Shown piece by piece: positions 8,829 to 17,291 of a stretch of DNA of 64,000 bases. Every line of letters begins with the position of its first letter. Positions within the stretch are counted from its first letter, which is position 1. Source of the stretch: Nostoc sp. RI_552 (GTDB taxonomy: Bacteria; Cyanobacteriota; Cyanobacteriia; Cyanobacteriales; Nostocaceae); contig WGNO01000018.1 in the NCBI GenBank assembly GCA_016124525.1, positions 1 through 64,000 on the forward strand. Direction: 5' to 3'. The notes under the pieces were generated by a model. That model was not told the origin of the DNA. It searched no databases and saw only the letters and a program-made list of their open reading frames with translations. The position numbers and the translations under genes were made by a program.

Positions 8829-10301
8829 ATGACATTTTGGTTTCTCCTACTACTGGGACTAGCTACTTATTTGATAGTGCAGCGCAGCGTCGCTAATATG
8901 ACCAGCACACCTGTTTGGTTGCTGTGGTTGGTGTTAATGACTCCAGCTTTGATATTGAGCGCCTGGACATTGATGTATGGAACGAAACAACCTCCGCCAT
9001 CATCACTGATTATTTGGCCATCAATTATCTGCCTTCTGTTATACTGGCTATTGTTTCAATGGGGTCGTAAAACGCCAACAGATGTACAAACTCAACCCCA
9101 AACTATTGAATCACAATCAGCCATCCATCCTACCGCAGAACCAGTACCAGTGCGTCCCATTGAACCAACAGAAGAAACCCAACTGAGAAATTGTTTTCCC
9201 TGGTCTGTATACTACATCCACAAAATTGAGTACAGACCCCAGGCTGTGATCTGTAGAGGTCAGATCAAAACAACACCTACTCAGGCTTATGAGCAAATTA
9301 AGGCAAATGTGGAGGCGGAATTTGGCGATCGCTTTATCCTGATTTTTCAAGAAGGTTTGAATGGTAAACCTTTCTTTGTCCTTGTGCCCAACAGTCAAGC
9401 TGCTAAAAATAAAAGCAAGGGACAACAGATTACACGTCCAGGATTAGCTTTATTTTTAGTATTAGCCACTTTGGTTACTACTACTTTGGTGGGGACAAAC
9501 ATTGCCGGGGCAGATCCAAAACAATTGGCATCTGATCCAAATGTTTTGTGGCAAGGGTTGCCTTATGCTGTAGGGCTGATGACGATTTTGGGTATTCACG
9601 AACTGGGTCATTATTTGACCGCCCGATATTACAAAATTCGGGCCACCCTGCCTTATTTTATACCTATGCCGTTCTTTTTAGGTACTTTTGGCGCATTTAT
9701 TCAAATGCGTAGTCCAATTCCTCACCGCAAAGCTTTATTTGACGTGAGTATTGCTGGGCCTCTGGCAGGTTTTGTGGCTACTTTACCTTTACTGATTTGG
9801 GGTTTGGTGAATTCAGAAGTAGTGCCGATGACGGAGGAAACAGGATTTTTAAACCCTGAAGCTCTGAATCCTAAATCTTCAATTTTATTGGCATTGCTTT
9901 CTAAGTTGGCATTAGGAGACAAGCTAACTGCAACATCAGCAATTGATCTGCATCCTATCGCCATAGCTGGTTTTTTTGGGATTATCATCACAGCTTTGAA
10001 TTTGATGCCTGTGGGACAACTGGATGGAGGTCACATTGTCCATGCCATGTTTGGGCAGAAAACCGCTATCGTTATTGGTCAAGTTTCTCGCTTATTACTA
10101 CTGCTAGTTTCTTTAGTGCAGTCAGGATTTTTGCTATGGGCGATTATTTTATTATTTATCCCCTTAATGGATGAACCTGCCTTGAATGATGTCACAGAAC
10201 TGGATAATGGACGTGACATTTTAGGATTGATGACGATGGCATTGTTGATCACCATTGTTTTGCCACTACCCGAGGCTTTCGCTAACTTGTTGCAAATGTG
10301 A
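8829..10301 (+). CDS. Site-2 protease family (M50) membrane metalloprotease, EGY1-like
   Basis: The multi-pass membrane protein carries the zinc motif HELGH (GIHELGHYLTARYY) and the second M50 motif NLMPVGQLDGGH, the third metal ligand being the Asp of LDGGH. The N-terminal third has two or three hydrophobic helices and a soluble domain with an FGDRF..VLVPN pattern. This combination is seen in the cyanobacterial and plastid EGY-type S2P proteins. It is expected to cleave transmembrane segments of membrane-bound regulators or assembly factors. I choose the ATG at 8829 (MTFWFLLLLG), 490 residues; an in-frame TTG at 8754 would add 25 residues of non-hydrophobic, unlikely sequence. Confidence 0.88.
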   Translation: MTFWFLLLLGLATYLIVQRSVANMTSTPVWLLWLVLMTPALILSAWTLMYGTKQPPPSSLIIWPSIICLLLYWLLFQWGRKTPTDVQTQPQTIESQSAIHPTAEPVPVRPIEPTEETQLRNCFPWSVYYIHKIEYRPQAVICRGQIKTTPTQAYEQIKANVEAEFGDRFILIFQEGLNGKPFFVLVPNSQAAKNKSKGQQITRPGLALFLVLATLVTTTLVGTNIAGADPKQLASDPNVLWQGLPYAVGLMTILGIHELGHYLTARYYKIRATLPYFIPMPFFLGTFGAFIQMRSPIPHRKALFDVSIAGPLAGFVATLPLLIWGLVNSEVVPMTEETGFLNPEALNPKSSILLALLSKLALGDKLTATSAIDLHPIAIAGFFGIIITALNLMPVGQLDGGHIVHAMFGQKTAIVIGQVSRLLLLLVSLVQSGFLLWAIILLFIPLMDEPALNDVTELDNGRDILGLMTMALLITIVLPLPEAFANLLQM

Positions 10302-10356
10302 ATTTGTTGCCAAGATACCTCCCTCCTCTCCTTGTGGGAGAGGGGGAATTAGCTTG

Positions 10357-10893
10357 TTATGATGCTTTTGCAGCCGATGGAGCCATACGGATTTCGGAAG
10401 TGAAAGAAGCCATACTAAAACCGCCAAAACGTTTAAGGATACTTACGCGCATTCGTAAATTGGGACTAGCAAACCATAAACGTTCTTCGCTAGACATGGT
10501 TTCATACTCTGTGAATAAAGTCAAAGCGCCATCGTTACCCATTTTATAGCTGCCTGCAACGGGTGCTTTCTCGGCATAACCCATTTCTCTGAGTAATTTG
10601 CCTTCGTTGGGACTAACGGCATCGGGTACGGTAACTAAGACCGTAGAACCGGTGTGTTTTTCTTCATCCCATTCCATTGTGCCATTCCAGGTGACCCTGG
10701 CACCACAGGAAGCTTGACCAGGAGCAACTTCGTATTGTTGACACAGTTTGATTACCTCTGGATGATCTGGTGGTAAACTTTCAATTACTATGTCTGACTT
10801 GCCGTCTTCAGATTGTTTAAAAGCTAAATGGTAACTGGTGCGATGGGAAAACCATTTACCAGCACTCAACTCAAAAAATTCTTCAATATTCAT
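10357..10893 (-). CDS. cpcS: Phycobiliprotein lyase, CpcS/CpeS family
   Basis: The protein begins [20 protein letters not shown] and has the lipocalin-like layout of S-type bilin lyases, with the conserved stretches [20 protein letters not shown] and [10 protein letters not shown]. These enzymes attach phycocyanobilin to Cys-84-type sites of phycocyanin beta and allophycocyanin subunits in the cytosol. The sequence closely resembles what I remember of the universal CpeS1/CpcS1 lyase of Anabaena. I take the start at 10893 (178 residues); the ATG at 10932 would add 13 residues that family members do not have. It lies 47 bp downstream of a HEAT-repeat gene on the same strand, which suggests a shared role in phycobilisome assembly or turnover. 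Confidence 0.88.
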   Translation of the reverse strand: MNIEEFFELSAGKWFSHRTSYHLAFKQSEDGKSDIVIESLPPDHPEVIKLCQQYEVAPGQASCGARVTWNGTMEWDEEKHTGSTVLVTVPDAVSPNEGKLLREMGYAEKAPVAGSYKMGNDGALTLFTEYETMSSEERLWFASPNLRMRVSILKRFGGFSMASFTSEIRMAPSAAKAS

Positions 10894-10940
10894 GAATGAA
10901 ACTACCCTGCAACAAAAGGTTAAACATTCCAAAGTTAAGA

Positions 10941-11621
10941 TTAAGCTTGGCTACTTTGTTTTTCAAGTCTTGCCAAAGAAATCCTCGCCGCTTCGCCAAC
11001 GTTGGGATGCTGATCTTTTTCTAAGTATTTTAGAGCTGAAATACTCTTAGTAGTAGGAAGATTTCCCAAGGCTTCTGCTAGACGTTGGCGAACTAACCAA
11101 TCATTTGACTGAGCAAAGCGCAGAATACTGTCCACAGACTGAATGTCTTGTATTTCTCCCAGTGCAGAAATTGCAGCTTCTTGTAAGACTGTTTCGCTGC
11201 TATCCAAGGCCTTAATTAAAACATCATGGGCCCGTGGGTCTTTGATATTACCTAGAGAAACCGCTGCACTAAAGCGTACTAGCCAATCAGTATCTTCATA
11301 AAATGCTCTGACCAGTGCTTCAAAGGCTCTGGCATCACCTAAATATCCTAACGCTCCAGCTGCATCGGCACGAATGCCATAATCTGGATCGTTTTCCAGA
11401 ATTTTAACTAAAATTGGATAACATTCTGGTGTTTGCTTGATTCCTAGGGCAAATATTGCCATTGACCGCAGTTGTATAGATTCATCATCTAACACCTTTT
11501 TAATTAAAGGTACTGCATCTTCGGGAGGTAGCTCCCGCAAACTGGCAAGAGCTACCATGCGATCGCGCAAATTGGGACTTTCTAACTGAGCAGAGATTTC
11601 CTCTAAGGGTAGACCAGGCAT
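10941..11621 (-). CDS. HEAT-repeat protein of the PBS-lyase/NblB-like group
   Basis: The 226-residue protein is made almost entirely of about six HEAT repeats of 30-31 residues (for example [17 protein letters not shown] and [17 protein letters not shown]). This is the architecture of CpcE/CpcF bilin lyase subunits and of NblB, which helps remove bilins during phycobilisome degradation. There are no catalytic residues to separate these roles. Its position directly upstream of a CpcS-type lyase favours a phycobilisome function. The start is the ATG at 11621. Confidence 0.8.
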   Translation of the reverse strand: MPGLPLEEISAQLESPNLRDRMVALASLRELPPEDAVPLIKKVLDDESIQLRSMAIFALGIKQTPECYPILVKILENDPDYGIRADAAGALGYLGDARAFEALVRAFYEDTDWLVRFSAAVSLGNIKDPRAHDVLIKALDSSETVLQEAAISALGEIQDIQSVDSILRFAQSNDWLVRQRLAEALGNLPTTKSISALKYLEKDQHPNVGEAARISLARLEKQSSQA

Positions 11622-11764
11622 TTAGTTCAAAGCGCTTTCTTTACTTATGTTTACTTTAACTGATTACCTGACGGAGTCATGGTCATTAAGCTTACCGGTT
11701 GTGAAGAGTTTATAAAAGAACTTTCGGCACTTGCTTCACCCTGGGGAGTGCCAAAGCAACTGAA

Positions 11765-11789
11765 AGCCCCACAGATAAATCCGGGGGCT
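11765..11789 (-). terminator. Hairpin downstream of the TolC-like gene
   Basis: The inverted repeat AGCCCC (11765-11770) / GGGGCT (11784-11789) has a 13-base loop; on the minus strand it is followed by TTTC. A second inverted repeat, GGCACT (11726-11731) / AGTGCC (11747-11752), lies just beyond it. Both follow the stop of the TolC-like gene at 11823 and probably end its transcript before the HEAT gene. The T tract is short. Confidence 0.5.
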
Positions 11790-11822
11790 GGAAATCAAAA
11801 TAGAACAAGTTTTGTGACGAAT

Positions 11823-13967
11823 TTACTGAGCTAATCCCCTAGAAGTAACGGCTCGTTGTAACTGAGCCAAAGCGCGATTGTAATCTAAGATAGCCGTAAT
11901 GCGATTACCTTCGGCTCTTGTCAAGTCGTTCTCGGAATTAATGACATCAGTTTGAGTACCTACACCCGCTTGGAATCGTAAACGAGCCAAACGAAGAGCT
12001 TCCCTAGCCTGTTCTAAGGCAGTATTGGCAGTTTGAACATTTTCTAAGTTAGCTTTCTGGGTAGAAAAAGCCTGTTCTACCTGAAAACGAATTTGGTTGC
12101 GTTGTTCACTAAATTCAGTTTCTGCGATGGCCACATTAGCTTTTGCCTGGGCTGCACTGGCTTTGGCGGCTCCTCCATCGTACAAGTTCAAAGTAGCCCT
12201 GACGCCCACAGAGTAACCGTCAGTGACACTCACACCATCATCAAATTGATCCAGCAAGTTATAACTTGCAATCAAGCTAACTTGAGGTCCTAGGGCTGAA
12301 AGTGCTTGTCGCCGCTGCTGTTCACTGATATTACGCTGTGCCAACTGCTGTTGTAGTTCCGGACGATTTTGAAATGCTAAAATAATGCTGCTGTCTAGGT
12401 CTTGACTCCATAAACCTGCTAATTGCACAGGGTCTGCTGCACTAATGTTTACTGATTGTGGCAAACTTAACCGAGTCGATAGACGACGACGGGCAACTTG
12501 CTGTTGAGAGAAGGCATTAGTGAGTTCTTGCTGAGAATTAGCCAAATTTACTTGGGATTGCAAGACATCAAATCGCGTACCAACTCCCGCCCTTTCTAAA
12601 GCTTGTGCATCTCGTAAACTAGCCTGGGCATTTTGCACAGCAGATTGGGCAATGCGTACTCGTTCGTCTGCTTGTTGCAAGTCGTAGTATTCCGTGGCGA
12701 CATTGAGGCGAATTTCCTCAGATTGGGCTTCCACTGCCAACTCATTTAAGCGTACCTGTTCCTCTGCTTGTCTGATGTTAGCTCGTCGTCTGCCGGAAGT
12801 AAAAAGATCATATGTCAATTGAGCTTGACCGCTAAAAGCCGTTGTGGTTTCAGCTGCTGGTACTGGTAAAGGTGACTGTCGTGCTTGTTGTTCTAACTGT
12901 AGCTGTTGTGCAGCGGAACGACTGCGAGTAATATCAGCACTCAGACCAACATTAGGCAATAAAGCAGCTTGAGCCTCACCCAGAGCGGCTTGAGCCCGTT
13001 CTAGCTGCAATAAAGACACCTGTAAATCACGATTGTTCCGCTTTGCCAGTTCTAGGGCTTGTACCAAGGTAATGGGCTGATTACCTTCCAATCTCACTTC
13101 CTCTGGTTTGGTAGGAAATTGCAAAGGATTGGCACTAGGGATGAGATGACCAGGAATTTCCACACTACTAGTCGGCATAAATCTTACACCTTCTATTTGC
13201 GTGGGAATTTGAGCAGTACTAGCAGGTGCAATGTTGTTAGTTTCTGGTGGCAAAAGAATTAAATCCGAACCAGTATTTCCCAAGGCTGAGGTGATGTTGG
13301 CAGTATTGGGATAACTTAGATGTTGAGACGGGCACTTACTAGCAGTTGTAGACGAAGAAATTGATATATTATTTAACTCCCCGTTCTGGGAGCAACTAGC
13401 CACGGACAACAACCCAGCGGCTGTATTACCCTGGAACTCAGTTTTTAAATTCAATGACTGAGTTTTTGCCTTTGTGGCATAAGTTGCTGACGAAGGTAAA
13501 CTAGACAGGTAAACATTTGGTTTGGAGGTAACATTTAAATTACCAGTTGTTTGTAATTGCTGCTCATAACTTGCAATTTCAGTTTGTTGTTGATGGTTAT
13601 TTGGGTCAGGATTTAACCAATGTGTGAAACTGGGAAATTTACCTTCATCTTTTTGCGAATCTTCTTCTATGGGTATGACAGTAGTTTTTGTCAAGATAAC
13701 TGGGTTACTCTTACTCATTGAAGACTGCAAATCAAATGTAGTTAACCCAGATTCGGGTACTATATCTGGAAAAATCTGTGTCTTAGTAATAGGCAGTTGG
13801 GTATCAATATTGTCTGCTACTGAAGTTCGACTATCACTATAAGTCAAGACACTAGGAGAAGACCCAAGTTTTACACCAGTTGCTATCCCAGCTAATCCAG
13901 GCTGGGTTGTTAATACTGCTGCTGTGACACTAGGTAGGAAACTATAGAATAAGTATTGTCCTTTCAC
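11823..13967 (-). CDS. hgdD: TolC family outer-membrane efflux protein, HgdD-like
   Basis: The protein has 714 residues with two parts. Residues about 1-290 are a low-complexity Ser/Thr/Pro-rich region behind a signal-like N-terminus. From about residue 295 (PITLVQALELAKRNNRDLQVSL) it is a normal two-repeat TolC domain with long coiled-coil helices rich in Gln and Ala (the region after AQAKANVAIAETEFSEQRN is the second hairpin). TolC proteins form trimeric outer-membrane and periplasmic exit ducts. In Anabaena, the TolC homologue HgdD exports heterocyst glycolipids and lies, as I recall, directly after kaiC, the same arrangement as here. The symbol therefore rests on family plus gene order. 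The gene is on the kai strand, 105 bp after the kaiC stop. Confidence 0.82.
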   Translation of the reverse strand: MKGQYLFYSFLPSVTAAVLTTQPGLAGIATGVKLGSSPSVLTYSDSRTSVADNIDTQLPITKTQIFPDIVPESGLTTFDLQSSMSKSNPVILTKTTVIPIEEDSQKDEGKFPSFTHWLNPDPNNHQQQTEIASYEQQLQTTGNLNVTSKPNVYLSSLPSSATYATKAKTQSLNLKTEFQGNTAAGLLSVASCSQNGELNNISISSSTTASKCPSQHLSYPNTANITSALGNTGSDLILLPPETNNIAPASTAQIPTQIEGVRFMPTSSVEIPGHLIPSANPLQFPTKPEEVRLEGNQPITLVQALELAKRNNRDLQVSLLQLERAQAALGEAQAALLPNVGLSADITRSRSAAQQLQLEQQARQSPLPVPAAETTTAFSGQAQLTYDLFTSGRRRANIRQAEEQVRLNELAVEAQSEEIRLNVATEYYDLQQADERVRIAQSAVQNAQASLRDAQALERAGVGTRFDVLQSQVNLANSQQELTNAFSQQQVARRRLSTRLSLPQSVNISAADPVQLAGLWSQDLDSSIILAFQNRPELQQQLAQRNISEQQRRQALSALGPQVSLIASYNLLDQFDDGVSVTDGYSVGVRATLNLYDGGAAKASAAQAKANVAIAETEFSEQRNQIRFQVEQAFSTQKANLENVQTANTALEQAREALRLARLRFQAGVGTQTDVINSENDLTRAEGNRITAILDYNRALAQLQRAVTSRGLAQ

Positions 13968-14072
13968 CGCATCCCCTCACACAAAAATCAATACTAGCGG
14001 CAGAAAACCCCTCTTATTCACAGAATATAGCATGATCCTCAATTTAAAAATGAATATACCATGACAGTAAAT

Positions 14073-15632
14073 TTAAGAATCAGAACTTGCTTTGTTATCA
14101 AAACGGCGGACTATGCGCGATAGTTCCGCCTTCTCATCGATACTAACGCGAGTAGGCGAACCACTAATAATTCTTTCGTAGTGACGGAAAGAATCTTTAA
14201 TTTCTGGGCCGTCAGCAGTGATATTATACTCGCGGATACCCTTGTCGTGCCAGGAACCCCGCATTTTAAATACATTAATTGCCCGTGACATTTCACCACG
14301 AATTTCTACGTACTGTAACATCAAAATTGTGTCAGTAATTGTAGAAATATGGGAGTCAGTAATGGAATGTGATCCCATAAATTGGTCAGTTGTGTTGGTA
14401 AAAAAACCAGTTATTTCTTCTTGCTTGGCATAACCAGTAACACCAATGACAAACTGACGGAAGGCATTATTACTCACTCCTCTAGCTAGTGCTGAAAGCG
14501 AGTCAATGGCAATGCGGGAGGGCTTAAAAATTGCAATTTCTGATTTAATAATTTGCAAGTGGTCTTCCAAACCAGTTGATTCAGGATAAGTGCAAATTAT
14601 TTTGAGTAATCCTTGACGTTCTAATTCTTCAAAATCAATTCCCCAAGAATAGGCATTACGAGACAGTTGAGCCCGTGATTCTTCATAAGCAAATAATATT
14701 GCTTGTTCACCATTTATGCACCCGTCTTGTAGAAATTTACTGACTAGTAAAGTTTTACCAGTACCCGTGGCTCCTGTTGCCAAAATAATAGAATCTTTAA
14801 AGAAACCACCCCCGCACATTTCATCGAGGGTTTTGACTCCAGATGATACTCTGACATTAGAAGATCTTTGGGTCAAGCGCATTGCTCCCAAAGGAAAAAT
14901 ATTGACTCCTTCATTAGTAATTGTAAAAGGATACTCGCCTTTCATATGAGTTGTACCACGCAATTTGAGAATTTCAATTGTGCGCCGGCGACGTTCTCCT
15001 TCTAAAACATTACGTACAATTACCACGTTATCGGAAACAAATTCTTCTACCCCAAAGGAAGCAACAGCCCCGTATTCTTCACTACGTTCAGTGGTGATGA
15101 TAGTTGTGACGTGTAGTTGCTTCAGACGGGCAACAAGGCGGAAAATCTCTCGCCGCACCACTCCCATGGCTTCATACTGCTGAAAGACTGCTGTAATTGA
15201 GTCAATGGATACTCTTTGGGCTTTATATTTGCGAATTGCATATTGCAAACGTTCAATGAGTGCAGACAGATCAAAGTTACCAACAATATCTTGACCTTCG
15301 GGATCTGGTGAAGCATCAAGAATAAATAACTTTCCTTCATCAATGAGGCGTTGTAAATTCCACCCGAAAATTTGGGCGTTTTTAATAATGTCGCTGGGGG
15401 ATTCTTCAAAGGTAACAAATACACCGGGTTCATCAAAACGGGTAATACCGTTATAGAGAAATTGCAGGGATAATAAAGTTTTGCCTGTGCCGGATGTACC
15501 ACTAACTAAGGTAGTTCTACCAATAGGCAAACCTCCGTGGCTAATATCGTCAAAGCCCTCTATCATCGTGCGAATTTTTTCTACCCCAGTAATCAGGGTG
15601 TTGTTTGGCGCTGCTTGGTCTTTTTCGCTCAT
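14073..15632 (-). CDS. kaiC: Circadian clock ATPase/autokinase KaiC
   Basis: The protein has 519 residues, the standard KaiC length, with duplicated RecA-like domains. CI has the Walker A SGTSGTGKT (residues 44-52) and the catalytic pair FEES; CII has GATGTGKT (about 287-294) and YEES. The autophosphorylation pair corresponding to Ser431/Thr432 of Synechococcus is present as Ser430-Thr431 in SHISTITDTI. KaiC hexamers cycle between phosphorylation states under KaiA and KaiB and gate output kinases. All key residues are intact. It is the third gene of kaiA-kaiB-kaiC, 93 bp after kaiB. Confidence 0.98.
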   Translation of the reverse strand: MSEKDQAAPNNTLITGVEKIRTMIEGFDDISHGGLPIGRTTLVSGTSGTGKTLLSLQFLYNGITRFDEPGVFVTFEESPSDIIKNAQIFGWNLQRLIDEGKLFILDASPDPEGQDIVGNFDLSALIERLQYAIRKYKAQRVSIDSITAVFQQYEAMGVVRREIFRLVARLKQLHVTTIITTERSEEYGAVASFGVEEFVSDNVVIVRNVLEGERRRRTIEILKLRGTTHMKGEYPFTITNEGVNIFPLGAMRLTQRSSNVRVSSGVKTLDEMCGGGFFKDSIILATGATGTGKTLLVSKFLQDGCINGEQAILFAYEESRAQLSRNAYSWGIDFEELERQGLLKIICTYPESTGLEDHLQIIKSEIAIFKPSRIAIDSLSALARGVSNNAFRQFVIGVTGYAKQEEITGFFTNTTDQFMGSHSITDSHISTITDTILMLQYVEIRGEMSRAINVFKMRGSWHDKGIREYNITADGPEIKDSFRHYERIISGSPTRVSIDEKAELSRIVRRFDNKASSDS

Positions 15633-15725
15633 TGTTTGTTAACAAATGGGTATTAAACCCGGTTTTTATATTACTAAACTAAACTTGGTAATTTGTTATC
15701 AAATTTGTATGATTAAAGATTTTTT

Positions 15726-16040
15726 TTACTCTTCCCAATATTCTTCACTTAGTTCTTCATAAAGTAAATCTAATCCAATCAAAACTCTTTCTCTGTCTGA
15801 TAGGTCACCAATTATTTTGCGGACGGGTGGAGGCAAAATTTTAGATAATGTTGGCGTAGCTAATATTTTATCTTCTTCGGCTAGCTGTGGGTTTTTCAGC
15901 ACATCAATTACTTTCAAAGCATAGACACCTTGAAATTCCTGTTCTAAAATATTTCTAAGTATTTTTAATGCTCTTACGGAATTAGGTGTATTCCCTGCTA
16001 CATAAAGCTTGAGGACATAAGTTTTTCTGGGTTGATTCAT
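15726..16040 (-). CDS. kaiB: Circadian clock protein KaiB
   Basis: The 104-residue protein is of normal KaiB length. It begins [21 protein letters not shown], has the thioredoxin-like core [21 protein letters not shown] with the cis-proline region [12 protein letters not shown], and ends in an acidic tail. KaiB changes fold to bind phosphorylated KaiC and sequester KaiA. It starts 15 bp after the kaiA stop, so the two are one transcript. There is nothing abnormal. Confidence 0.97.
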   Translation of the reverse strand: MNQPRKTYVLKLYVAGNTPNSVRALKILRNILEQEFQGVYALKVIDVLKNPQLAEEDKILATPTLSKILPPPVRKIIGDLSDRERVLIGLDLLYEELSEEYWEE

Positions 16041-16055
16041 TATTATGAATTTCGT

Positions 16056-16361
16056 TTATTTATAAATTGAACATCTATACAGTTCACACAAGTGCGCTAG
16101 TATATCTATGAGTGTTAGGCGGTAATCAAGCAGTGCTTCATCACTCCTGCCTTCTAATCTTAGCTGTATGGAAAAGTCTTCAATTAGTTCCATATGAAAT
16201 TCTATAATTTGAGGCACAGGAATATTAGCATAAAATACTGCTTTGATAAATTTATCAATTTCATCTTTCAGAGTTTTGTCTGCAGTAAAGTAATTTATAA
16301 GAATGCGGCGATAATCTGCTTTAAGCTGTTGTAACAATGCCTGCCGATCAACTTGAGTCAT
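16056..16361 (-). CDS. kaiA: Circadian clock protein KaiA, short form (C-terminal domain only)
   Basis: The 101-residue protein corresponds only to the four-helix C-terminal domain of KaiA, which binds the KaiC tail and promotes its phosphorylation. Recognisable stretches are DYRRILINYFTADKTLKDEIDKF and the middle helix QIIEFHMELIEDFSIQL. The N-terminal pseudo-receiver domain of Synechococcus KaiA (total near 284 residues) is absent. This short form is known from Anabaena/Nostoc lineages, so it is not a local truncation. It heads the kaiABC transcript. No upstream frame continuing the N-terminal domain is seen in the 930 bp before it. Confidence 0.95.
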   Translation of the reverse strand: MTQVDRQALLQQLKADYRRILINYFTADKTLKDEIDKFIKAVFYANIPVPQIIEFHMELIEDFSIQLRLEGRSDEALLDYRLTLIDILAHLCELYRCSIYK

Positions 16362-17291
16362 CTGCTGAAAGAACTGCTGTGGTTTTCGTGTCTGTCATGG
16401 AAGTACATAAAAAGATTGACTAGTGAAATTTTTATTAAGATATTGTTGCCCCCACGTCAGTAGGTAGTAAATTCTAGCAGTGGTAGTGGTGATTATTGGC
16501 CATCAGCTCAATTGCTCGGTGGTGTAATGATTGAAACTTAGTTGGGTAATTTGTTTAGCCTGAGGGTCTCAATGGGGGAGACTGGCTGGAAAAACCAATA
16601 TGATCAGTAACATATGTATACTTGTATGTCTGAAGTTAATCACCCTGACCCATATTGGTGGAGTATCTATATCATTAGATGTAGATAACACTTTTAAGGT
16701 TTATGTGTAGTTGTGTATTAGATTGGTAACTTTCCTTTTCAGTGCATGTCTGGTTGTACAACAGCGAGATACACTTGAATAAGTGCTAGCACTTAGTAGC
16801 TTGTGGATTGAGCCTCTGTTGTCAATGAAGGTACATTATTTAATTAATGATTCACGTATGTATATTTCCCCAGACATAGATCCCTTGACTTCACTCCTTG
16901 ATAAGATACTTAAATTAACTTAAAGTATCGTCTCGTTCTAAATCATTATAATTCCTCAAGGTTTATTAGCGAATCTTTGACCCCATAATTGTTTTAGTTG
17001 TCACGCTGGAAAAGAAGTTTCCACAGCAGTCAGGGACTGACAAGGAGACTTCCCTAAAAGTACCAGCGGCATAGGCAACGAGTGAGCGCCATAACTCCTG
17101 TCCAATAAAAATATGGCCGTGAGTGCATTCAAACGGCAAACTCATTGTTTCAATGGCGTTGTGGCTGTAACAAGAATCGCTGAAATGAGTCTTCTCAAAG
17201 AATATTTGTTTGCTGGTGGAACAGTATTTGCTGAAGTGCTGATGGTGAACCTGCAAGCTTCCACAAAGAAGAATGACCCCTAAGATTCCTT
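16362..17291. promoter_or_regulatory. Divergent kaiA / hybrid-kinase upstream region
   Basis: This is 930 bp between the starts of kaiA (minus) and the hybrid kinase (plus). It is AT-rich and holds no gene I can support; a 96-codon minus-strand frame at 16966-17256 is Cys/Ser/His-rich and matches nothing I know. Two symmetrical elements stand out: a 16-bp perfect palindrome at 16780-16795 and a GATACTT/AAGTATC inverted repeat at 16905-16929. Both clock and kinase promoters must lie here. Confidence 0.6.
16780..16795. promoter_or_regulatory. 16-bp perfect palindrome, possible operator
   Basis: The sequence TAAGTGCTAGCACTTA is identical to its reverse complement. It lies in the kai/hybrid-kinase intergenic region, about 420 bp from the kaiA start and about 500 bp from the kinase start. 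It has the shape of a dimeric-regulator site (TetR or LuxR-like length). No factor can be named. Confidence 0.35.

Noticed and set aside
16966-17256. Minus-strand 96-codon frame next to the hybrid kinase
   Set aside because: Rich in Cys, His and Ser, no recognisable family, starts only 36 bp from the kinase start; looks like chance, though a decayed gene cannot be excluded.
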